Shown piece by piece: positions 5,888 through 11,149 of a stretch of 11,149 nt of DNA (its first letter is position 1; each line of letters starts with the position of its first letter). The position numbers and the translations under genes were made by a program. The stretch spans positions 1-11,149 of the forward strand of contig JAKBAC010000113.1 of NCBI GenBank assembly GCA_021809365.1, written 5' to 3'. Origin of the DNA: Planctomycetota bacterium. Lineage in GTDB: Bacteria > Planctomycetota > Phycisphaerae > WQYP01. The notes beneath the pieces were generated by a model. It had not been told where the DNA came from and searched no databases. It saw only the letters and a program-made list of their open reading frames with translations.

Positions 5888-6565
5888 TTATGACCCGGTA
5901 TGAAACACTGTAACCCTGCCATGGAAATGGCCGAAGAAAAGTATCGCCACCGCCAATATCAGCCAACCGGCTAAAAAGATCGAAAGGAATATGGCGCTGA
6001 CAATTATGCGTCCGTTGCCGATCAGATCATGGTAAAGCGCATCTTCCCGGCGCATTTTCGCCATTTTCCCGCATTGTAAATATCCATATATCGCCCAGAA
6101 CGGAAAGAGAATAAAGACCACCGCATCGGCATACGGGATAAACAGCGCCACAAAAATATTATTAACCACGCGATCGGGGCGCGGCAGGTAGCGGCGGATA
6201 ATCTCGTCCGCCGCTTTTTTCCCCGCGTTGCTTTCCAGATACTGCACACTATACGCTTGGCCTTTGTAATCCACAGCACACAGGGAGCAGATAAAATTGC
6301 CCGTGCCCTGACACACTGTCACGGCCTTCTTGTTCGGATGGTAAACACAGGTGGCATCATCACTCATGGCCAGTTCAGGAGAATGAATAACCGGAGCTAT
6401 CGGATTGAACAACTCCGCTTGCACCTCCAGATGACAGGTATCACAGTAAAAGGCCCCATTGGCCGCCGATAACAGGGTGCCGTGGCATTGATCGCCAGGG
6501 CAGGGAATTATCCACCGGTGCCCTTCCTGCGGGGGCATGGTGTGAATTTCCGCAATTTGCGTCAC
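5888..6565 (-). CDS. Zinc-ribbon / B-box-like zinc-finger protein with two TM helices
   Basis: This is a 225-residue protein, counted from the GTG at 6565. Residues 22-44 form a zinc ribbon (Cys22, Cys27, Cys41, Cys44). Residues 73-96 form a B-box-like finger (Cys73, His76, Cys85, Cys93, Cys96, in CVYHPNKKAV and FICSLCAVD). Two hydrophobic helices follow at about 138-163 and 188-212, joined by a basic loop (GKMAKMRRED). A cytosolic metal-binding head anchored to the membrane is the likely topology. Thr88 replaces an expected fourth-type ligand, and the downstream YCxxCLE-type Cys pair reads YSVQYLE, so the finger may be partly degenerate. The GTG start is favoured by an AAGGAG site inside the end of the upstream RDD gene. 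The ATG at 6586 would overlap that gene by 20 nt. Function is unknown; scaffolding within the cluster is conjecture. Confidence 0.78.
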   Translation of the reverse strand: MTQIAEIHTMPPQEGHRWIIPCPGDQCHGTLLSAANGAFYCDTCHLEVQAELFNPIAPVIHSPELAMSDDATCVYHPNKKAVTVCQGTGNFICSLCAVDYKGQAYSVQYLESNAGKKAADEIIRRYLPRPDRVVNNIFVALFIPYADAVVFILFPFWAIYGYLQCGKMAKMRREDALYHDLIGNGRIIVSAIFLSIFLAGWLILAVAILFFGHFHGRVTVFHTGS

Positions 6566-6566
6566 G

Positions 6567-7313
6567 TTATGCTCCTTGCCATCCATCCTGCAAAATCAAT
6601 GCGATGTTCAGCACGGTCTGTTCATCGCTCAAGTAAGCGATCTTGTCCTCCAAGCCCAGACGCTTGCGGCAATGGGCCGCCAAATCCGCAAACATGCGTT
6701 CGCGCGCCGGAGTTTCCAGTTGGTCGCGCCGCAGCGTGAGGTCCATAATGACATCGCGTTCCTCCCGTCCAATCCGGGCAAGAATCCGCGCGCGAAGAGC
6801 GGGATCGGCGCGCAGGCTGTTATGCCGCGCTTCACGCCGCATCACCGATTTTGGTAAACCGATTTTGTGGTCGCGCACCACAATGGTGTTGGCCGCCATA
6901 TCGCCGAGTCGGCGGTGATGGGAATCGAAAAATGCGACCACGCCGCCGAGAAACATGAGCGTCGGCAACATATCCACCATGCGAATCAAATTGCGAATGG
7001 CCACATTGACGATGGAAAGCCGCCCGCCGCCGGCATCCATAACCCGTATATTCATCGCCCGTTTGCCGGGAGTCTGGCCGGACCACAGCGCTTCAAAGAA
7101 TATGAAATAACCAAGGAAAATGGCAAAAATGACCAGCAAAAGCAATACGATGCCAAAGACGCCCGGGACGGCCATGCAGATCATCGCCGCGCCAATAATA
7201 AAAGCCACCATGATGGCCGCATCAATGAGGTAGGCGATAGCGCGCGTAAAAAGCCCGGCCAACTGATAACTGAAGCAGACCTGCTCAGGCGTGGTCAGAC
7301 GATAACGCAGCAT
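6567..7313 (-). CDS. RDD-family membrane protein with a C-terminal cytosolic extension
   Basis: The RDD domain fills residues about 18-148. Arg24 and Asp31 lie in the first helix (FTRAIAYLIDAAIM). Next come SGQTPGKRAMNIRVMDAGG at the helix 2 boundary, then RRLGDMAANTIVVRD carrying the second conserved Asp (Asp138). Three to four hydrophobic helices are visible (about 28-50, 51-76, 112-129). Residues 150-248 are charged and soluble (many Arg/Glu; REERDVIMDLTLRRDQLETPARERM) and are longer than the bare RDD domain. RDD proteins are poorly characterised; some have been linked to ion transport. It starts 12 nt after the stop of the preceding RDD gene, so the two are probably co-transcribed. The ATG at 7313 has only a weak upstream purine stretch. 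Confidence 0.85.
   Translation of the reverse strand: MLRYRLTTPEQVCFSYQLAGLFTRAIAYLIDAAIMVAFIIGAAMICMAVPGVFGIVLLLLVIFAIFLGYFIFFEALWSGQTPGKRAMNIRVMDAGGGRLSIVNVAIRNLIRMVDMLPTLMFLGGVVAFFDSHHRRLGDMAANTIVVRDHKIGLPKSVMRREARHNSLRADPALRARILARIGREERDVIMDLTLRRDQLETPARERMFADLAAHCRKRLGLEDKIAYLSDEQTVLNIALILQDGWQGA
6572..6577 (-). promoter_or_regulatory. Ribosome-binding site that decides the GTG start at 6565
   Basis: AAGGAG lies within the last codons of the upstream RDD gene and is 6 bases from the GTG. The upstream stop TAA (6567-6569) is one base before the GTG, a classic layout for translational coupling. Confidence 0.65.
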
Positions 7314-7325
7314 GGGTTCTACTCT

Positions 7326-8030
7326 TTATACAGTCACTTGAATCACCCGCGTCCCGCATATTCTATCATGAAGGGAGCGTTGCATGCGGGTGTCCGCCAA
7401 GGCGAGAATATAATCCGCAAGCATCCAGATCGGACCCAGCACAATGCCCACCGAAGTTATGGTCGCATTGTGAAATAACATGTAAAGGATCATTGCAAGT
7501 GTCATCAAAATGGATCCGAAGGTATACGCGGCAGCTCGGACAAAAGCTTTGGCTCTGGAAATAGGCGTTCCGTCCATGTTGATGACCCTCAGCTTGCCGA
7601 CCATCTTCCCTAAGGATTGGCCATGCCAGCTATGCAAGAGACCAAAATACGGCAGGATCAGGGCGAGCAGGATAATTTGCGTCACAATCCGCCGAGGAAT
7701 ATAAACAGGTTCGCCGACTGGTTCGCCGTATGGTATTCCCAAAAGAAGTGGCAAGCCTATGGACGGCACTATAAACACAATGCCATCGAGAAAAATACAC
7801 CCGAATCGCCGCCACACACCCGGGCGTACGAACGTATTGGGGGCCTCCACTCCGGTTTGCAGTCGATCCAGCAGAATCTGTTTGCCTTCGGCGCTGACCA
7901 GTTGGCCCTGGAACATCACAAGTTCATCTTCGGGAAACCATTTTTTGGTTATGCCGCATTGAGCCATGCCGGATTGAGATTCCATGGAGATCGGCGCATT
8001 GGAGGACGAGGCGGGATTATTATTCTCCAT
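7326..8030 (-). CDS. RDD-family membrane protein with an N-terminal CGITKKWFPEDELV segment
   Basis: This 234-residue protein is the first gene of the cluster. Residues 1-22 are Ser/Asn-rich. Residues 23-60 (CGITKKWFPEDELV...VSAEGKQILLDRLQTG) form a short conserved-looking module, seen from memory in front of other RDD domains. The RDD domain follows from about residue 70: RRFGCIFLDGIVF with Asp82, then GQSLGKMVGKLRVINMDG, and a final HDRICGTRVIQV with Asp222. Four helices are visible at about 76-97, 115-133, 165-186 and 193-211. The ATG at 8030 follows GGAG with an 8-base spacer. Its sequence differs strongly from the second RDD protein, so this is not a recent tandem duplication. A promoter-like site lies about 70 bp upstream. 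Confidence 0.83.
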   Translation of the reverse strand: MENNNPASSSNAPISMESQSGMAQCGITKKWFPEDELVMFQGQLVSAEGKQILLDRLQTGVEAPNTFVRPGVWRRFGCIFLDGIVFIVPSIGLPLLLGIPYGEPVGEPVYIPRRIVTQIILLALILPYFGLLHSWHGQSLGKMVGKLRVINMDGTPISRAKAFVRAAAYTFGSILMTLAMILYMLFHNATITSVGIVLGPIWMLADYILALADTRMQRSLHDRICGTRVIQVTV

Positions 8031-8097
8031 GGCATCGCTCCGGTTATCAAGACAGCGGCGGTTCCCTTACTTTTCAAGCACGCAGATGAAAATAAAG

Positions 8098-8124
8098 AGT
8101 ATACCGATTGCTCATTGGGGTCAA
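8098..8124 (-). promoter_or_regulatory. Candidate promoter of the RDD cluster
   Basis: On the minus strand TTGACC (8119-8124) and TATACT (8098-8103) each match the sigma-70 hexamers at 5 of 6 positions. The spacer is 15 bp, two less than optimal. The start site would be near 8090, with a leader of about 60 nt. Confidence 0.4.
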
Positions 8125-8162
8125 GCCCGTCGCAGGCGAACGCAGTTGGCCATGCGCCCATA

Positions 8163-8191
8163 TTGATGCGCCGGGTGGTTTCGGATATACC
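8163..8191 (+). promoter_or_regulatory. Candidate promoter of kdsB-pyrG
   Basis: TTGATG (8163-8168) and TATACC (8186-8191) have an exact 17-bp spacer; each matches the consensus at 4 of 6 positions. They lie 60 bp upstream of the kdsB start and diverge from the RDD-cluster promoter. Confidence 0.4.
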
Positions 8192-8250
8192 CTTGCTCTG
8201 GAAAATGGTTGAGGGGGCTTGCCAAACACCCTCTTAGGAAAGGCCGCGCT

Positions 8251-9024
8251 TTGTCCAGTCTGATTGTCATTCCCGCCCGCTATGATTCCACACGCCTGCC
8301 CGGCAAGCCGCTGCTGCGCCAAACCGGCAAATACCTCATTGAGCATGTCTATGAAAAGGCATTGCTGGCCAAACGGGCCTCCGCGGTGGTCGTAGCCACG
8401 GATGACCACCGCATCGTCGAGGCCGTTCGTGAATTTGATGGACAGGCGGTGATGACCTCATCGCGGCATCAAAGCGGAACAGATCGCATCGCCGAGGTGG
8501 CGGCCATGAAGGAGTTCTCCCATTTTGACCGGATCGTCAATGTGCAGGGGGATGAGCCGGAAATTGATCCCAATCTCATTGATACCTTGCTGCGTCTCCT
8601 GGAAATGACGGATGTGCAGATGGCCACCGCCGCGGCACCCTTTCAAAGCGCCGCCGAAATAGCCAGTCCCGACATTGTAAAAGTGGTTCTGGATCAACGG
8701 CGATTTGCGCTTTATTTTTCGCGCAGCGTGATTCCTTTTGATCGCGACGGCCAAATAAGTTGTGCGGCGGGGGCGGCACCGCTCATGCTGGCCGGGCTAT
8801 ACCGTAAACACCTGGGCATTTATGCCTATCAGAAGCGATTTCTGCTGCAACTGTCCGCCACCGAGCCATGCGATCTGGAAAAACTTGAAAAGCTCGAACA
8901 GTTGCGGGCCTTGTATCTGGGGGCGCGCATCATCGTGCATGACACAGCGCACGCGCAACATGGGATCGATACCCCGGCGGACTATGAGGCATTCGTCCGC
9001 CGGATCAGCGAATCGGCTCAATGA
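8251..9024 (+). CDS. kdsB: 3-deoxy-manno-octulosonate cytidylyltransferase (CMP-Kdo synthetase)
   Basis: KdsB activates Kdo with CTP to give CMP-Kdo plus pyrophosphate, the donor for Kdo addition to lipid A in the cytosol. The 257-residue product has the family motifs in order: LIVIPARYDSTRLPGKPL (nucleotide loop, residues 4-21), VVVATDD (46-52), SRHQSGTDRIAEV (71-83), VNVQGDEPEID (96-106, with Mg2+ ligand Asp101), HLGIYAYQKRFL (187-198), LEKLEQLRAL (212-221) and GIDTPADYEAF (238-248). Length is normal for the family. The TTG at 8251 gives the expected N-terminus and has an AAAGG site (8239-8243) 7 bases upstream; no in-frame ATG is near. A longer frame from 8209 would add 14 unlikely residues. 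The next gene, pyrG, supplies its CTP substrate. Confidence 0.93.
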   Translation: MSSLIVIPARYDSTRLPGKPLLRQTGKYLIEHVYEKALLAKRASAVVVATDDHRIVEAVREFDGQAVMTSSRHQSGTDRIAEVAAMKEFSHFDRIVNVQGDEPEIDPNLIDTLLRLLEMTDVQMATAAAPFQSAAEIASPDIVKVVLDQRRFALYFSRSVIPFDRDGQISCAAGAAPLMLAGLYRKHLGIYAYQKRFLLQLSATEPCDLEKLEKLEQLRALYLGARIIVHDTAHAQHGIDTPADYEAFVRRISESAQ

Positions 9025-9083
9025 AGTTTTCCATTCCTCCGATTATCGATTATGCTACCGGTTTCATGAGGATCACTAAATGA
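9021..9083 (+). CDS. Micro-ORF bridging kdsB and pyrG by ATGA overlaps on both sides
   Basis: An ATG at 9021 overlaps the kdsB stop (ATGA, 9021-9024). Its 20-codon frame, starting MKFSIPPIIDYATG, ends in a TGA that overlaps the pyrG ATG (ATGA, 9080-9083). It fills the 55-nt gap between the two genes exactly. It has no clear Shine-Dalgarno, so it would depend on ribosomes terminating at kdsB. It could act as a translational relay into pyrG rather than make a functional peptide. Chance is possible at this length. Confidence 0.35.
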   Translation: MKFSIPPIIDYATGFMRITK

Positions 9084-10861
9084 ATGATGAAACTCAACCC
9101 GATTTGCTGGCCTCGGTCGGTCACAGCACAGCGGAAACCGAATTTTACACGCCATTTCCCAATGGCTATGAGAAGGGCCGCACCAAATATGTGGTCGTGC
9201 TGGGCACGGTCATGAGCGGGCTGGGCAAAGGCATTTTCAGTTCCAGCTTGGCCAAAATTCTCAAAGACAAGGGCTTGCGGGTCGCGCCGATCAAGATGGA
9301 GGGATACCTGAACATTGACTCCGGCACGCTGAATCCATTCCGTCACGGGGAGGTATTTGTCCTTGATGACGGGATGGAAACGGACATGGACTTGGGCACC
9401 TACGAGCGCATGCTTGATGAGAACCTTTCACGCGCCAATTTCACCACCAGCGGTCAGATTTTTACTCGCATCCTGGACCGTGAACGGCACGGCAAATATC
9501 TCGGACGCGATGTCCAGATGATTCCCCATGTCACAGGTGAAGTAAAGTCCACCTTGCGTGAACTGGCCATGAAATCGCAGGCGGACCTGGTTTTTGTGGA
9601 AGTCGGCGGCACCGTCGGGGATTATGAGAACGGCTATTTTATTGAAGCGGTCCGTGAACTGGCGTATGAAGAAGGCGCGGATTCGGTCTGTGTCGTTGCG
9701 CTGACGTATATCATTGAACCGCAGACGCTGGGCGAGCAGAAATCAAAGGCCGCGCAGTTGGGCCTGCGGCAGGTTATGCAGACCGGCCTGCAGCCGCACA
9801 TTATCGCCTGCCGCTGCCCATCACCGGCCACCGAAAAAGTGCGGCAAAAAATCTCCATGTTCAGCAACGTGCCGATGCGGCGGGTATTTTCCATGCACGA
9901 TCTGCCGAGCATCTATCTGGTGCCGGAAATGCTGCGTGAAGCGGGCATGGACCGCGAAGTGCTTACGCTGCTGAACCTCCATGAACGGGTCAACCAGAAA
10001 ATGGAAGACCAGGCCCGTCGCCGCTGGCAGCAATATGTTGATAAACTTCTGGAACCAACGGACAAATCCGTCACCATTGCGGTGGCCGGTAAATATGCCT
10101 CCCTGCGCGACGCCTACGCCAGCATTGATAAAGCCTTGGAACACTGCGGCGTTCAATTCGGCTGTAAAGTAAACATTCAATGGCTGGACACCACCGAAAT
10201 CAACGCCCGCAATGTGGCCGATATTTTACGCGGATGTCATGGCATTGTTGTGCCTGGTGGATTCGGTTCCCGCGGAGCCGAGGGAAAAATTGAATGTGTC
10301 CGCTTTGTGCGTGAACGTCATATTCCGTATCTTGGAATCTGCCTGGGATTTCAGATGGCGGTGGTGGAGTTCGCCCGCAATGTGTGCAATCTTGAAGGTG
10401 CCAACACCACGGAATTTGATCCGAATTGCCGCCACCCGGTGATTGATATTCTGCCCGAACAGAAAAAACTTGAGGGCCTCGGCGGCAATATGCGCCTCGG
10501 TGGAAAGGATGTCATCCTGCAACCCGGCAGCGGGATTTCCGCACTTTACGGCGATGTCGGGCAGGTGCGGTTGCGCTTCCGGCACCGTTATGAAGTCGAG
10601 CCGCGCTACATTGAAACGCTTACGAAGCACGGGCTTATTTTCAGCGGGCACGCCCCCAATCAGCCCATCATGCAGATGCTGGAATTGCCCCGCGACGTTC
10701 ATCCGTACTTCTTTGCCACACAGGCGCACCCATGTCTTACCAGCCGTCCCTTGAATCCGGATCCGATGTTTTCCGGACTGATCAAAGCGGCACTGAACCG
10801 GGCGTATCCTCAGCAGGAACTGCCGGCGGTCGCCGCGAAATCGCCGGTGGGCGGAGCGTAG
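9080..10861 (+). CDS. pyrG: CTP synthase, divergent, with an altered glutaminase triad
   Basis: PyrG converts UTP, ATP and glutamine to CTP. The 593-residue product has an N-terminal extension of about 32 residues before the synthetase domain. That domain retains the P-loop (GTVMSGLGKG, Lys50), HGEVFVLDDGMETDMDLG (Asp104) and EVGGTVGD (Glu174), which match the E. coli ATP/Mg2+ residues Lys18, Asp72 and Glu140. Two motifs diverge. KLDPYIN reads KMEGYLN, and the UTP/CTP loop KTKPTQ reads KSKAAQ (221-226). The class I glutaminase domain (about 330-575) has PGGFGSRGAEGKI, the nucleophile Cys421 (GICLGFQ), TTEFDP, GGNMRLGG and RFRHRYEV. The C-terminal HPE motif reads His550-Pro-Cys552, so the triad Glu is missing. 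GAGG (9068-9071) precedes the ATG by 8 bases. Identity is firm; glutamine use may be impaired. Confidence 0.93.
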   Translation: MNDETQPDLLASVGHSTAETEFYTPFPNGYEKGRTKYVVVLGTVMSGLGKGIFSSSLAKILKDKGLRVAPIKMEGYLNIDSGTLNPFRHGEVFVLDDGMETDMDLGTYERMLDENLSRANFTTSGQIFTRILDRERHGKYLGRDVQMIPHVTGEVKSTLRELAMKSQADLVFVEVGGTVGDYENGYFIEAVRELAYEEGADSVCVVALTYIIEPQTLGEQKSKAAQLGLRQVMQTGLQPHIIACRCPSPATEKVRQKISMFSNVPMRRVFSMHDLPSIYLVPEMLREAGMDREVLTLLNLHERVNQKMEDQARRRWQQYVDKLLEPTDKSVTIAVAGKYASLRDAYASIDKALEHCGVQFGCKVNIQWLDTTEINARNVADILRGCHGIVVPGGFGSRGAEGKIECVRFVRERHIPYLGICLGFQMAVVEFARNVCNLEGANTTEFDPNCRHPVIDILPEQKKLEGLGGNMRLGGKDVILQPGSGISALYGDVGQVRLRFRHRYEVEPRYIETLTKHGLIFSGHAPNQPIMQMLELPRDVHPYFFATQAHPCLTSRPLNPDPMFSGLIKAALNRAYPQQELPAVAAKSPVGGA

Positions 10862-11074
10862 GGCCTTGGGCTGTGATTTAATCATCGGCTGTGCCAGGGC
10901 GTGGCAATTGGTCCGAATCAGGGTTCTGGGGTGCGAGTGTTCAGGACGAACCCTTCTCTTGGCACCGGCATTGATGCCGCTGATTTCGCCGTCCGCCCGG
11001 AAGTATTGTCACGCCCCTGTGCCACGACCGCACCACATCGACCGCACCACGGGTGTAACTCCTATTGTTGGCGA
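10862..11074. other. Intergenic stretch downstream of pyrG
   Basis: I see no convincing gene. AGGGTTC (10920-10926) pairs with GAACCCT (10948-10954) around a 21-nt loop, without a T-tract. A 14-bp unit starting CGACCGCACCAC occurs in tandem at 11025-11038 and 11039-11052 (12 of 14 bases identical). Confidence 0.5.
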
Positions 11075-11149
11075 TCAGGCGGCGCGTTGCGCCCAATAGT
11101 CTTCCACCAAACCTGCATAATCCAAACAACGCAGTGCGGTCATATGTTC
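11075..11149 (-). CDS. C-terminal end of an unidentified gene, running in from the right edge
   Basis: The minus-strand frame is open from the window edge to a TGA (11075-11077). It gives 24 residues ending CLDYAGLVEDYWAQRAA. The composition is protein-like, but I cannot name the family from this much. It converges on pyrG. Confidence 0.4.
   Translation of the reverse strand, partial: EHMTALRCLDYAGLVEDYWAQRAA

Noticed and set aside
8211..8233. GAGGG/CCCTC hairpin just upstream of the kdsB ribosome-binding site
   Set aside because: The stem has only five pairs and does not include the Shine-Dalgarno; too weak to call a regulator.
10920..10954. Terminator or tRNA-like fold downstream of pyrG
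   Set aside because: The stem has only 7 pairs and a 21-nt loop; there is no T-tract and no cloverleaf.

Overview
The window reads as chromosomal DNA (mid-to-high GC) from a Gram-negative, LPS-making bacterium. KdsB implies a Kdo-containing outer membrane. The mix of RDD-family membrane proteins, a divergent CTP synthase and intergenic DNA full of short-period degenerate repeats (7-bp and 9-bp units) resembles Planctomycetota or other PVC-superphylum genomes. That assignment is an inference, not a phylogenetic result.

Layout. (1) 1-137 holds the tail of an unidentified ORF. (2) 147-1669 is a complete-looking insertion sequence of the ISKra4 family with perfect 16-bp terminal inverted repeats. 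Its transposase is split into two overlapping frames at a T5C5 run. (3) 1670-2096 has no convincing gene. It carries a perfect 20-bp inverted repeat and period-7 and period-9 repeat arrays; two of these motifs recur in the opposite orientation at 5284-5337. (4) 5036 to 2097, minus strand, is a likely metal-transport operon. It encodes an NRAMP-fold transporter with a non-canonical metal site, then a soluble PRC-barrel/MgtE_N/CBS protein, then a 64-residue single-span membrane protein. A promoter-like site and a leader of about 137 nt lie upstream. (5) 8030 to 5321, minus strand, is a tight four-gene cluster of uncharacterised membrane proteins: RDD, RDD, zinc-finger/two-TM, and a small two-TM protein. 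(6) 8251-10861, plus strand, is kdsB followed by pyrG. They are linked by a micro-ORF that overlaps both by ATGA. (7) 10862-11149 is a short intergenic stretch followed by the C-terminal end of an unidentified minus-strand gene.

How the genes may work together. In the metal operon, the MgtE-type Mg2+-sensing and CBS domains are separate from any channel and sit beside an NRAMP protein whose TM1/TM6 motifs (DAGG and TPW instead of DPGN and MPH) recall NRAMP-related Mg2+ transporters. A two-component, sensor-plus-carrier Mg2+ system is the most economical reading. KdsB uses CTP to make CMP-Kdo and PyrG makes CTP, so that pair couples precursor supply to LPS synthesis. The PyrG glutaminase domain is unusual: the Glu of the Cys-His-Glu triad (HPE motif) reads as Cys (HPC). 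The RDD/zinc-finger cluster has no obvious assigned function and is the part most likely to be an undescribed membrane system.
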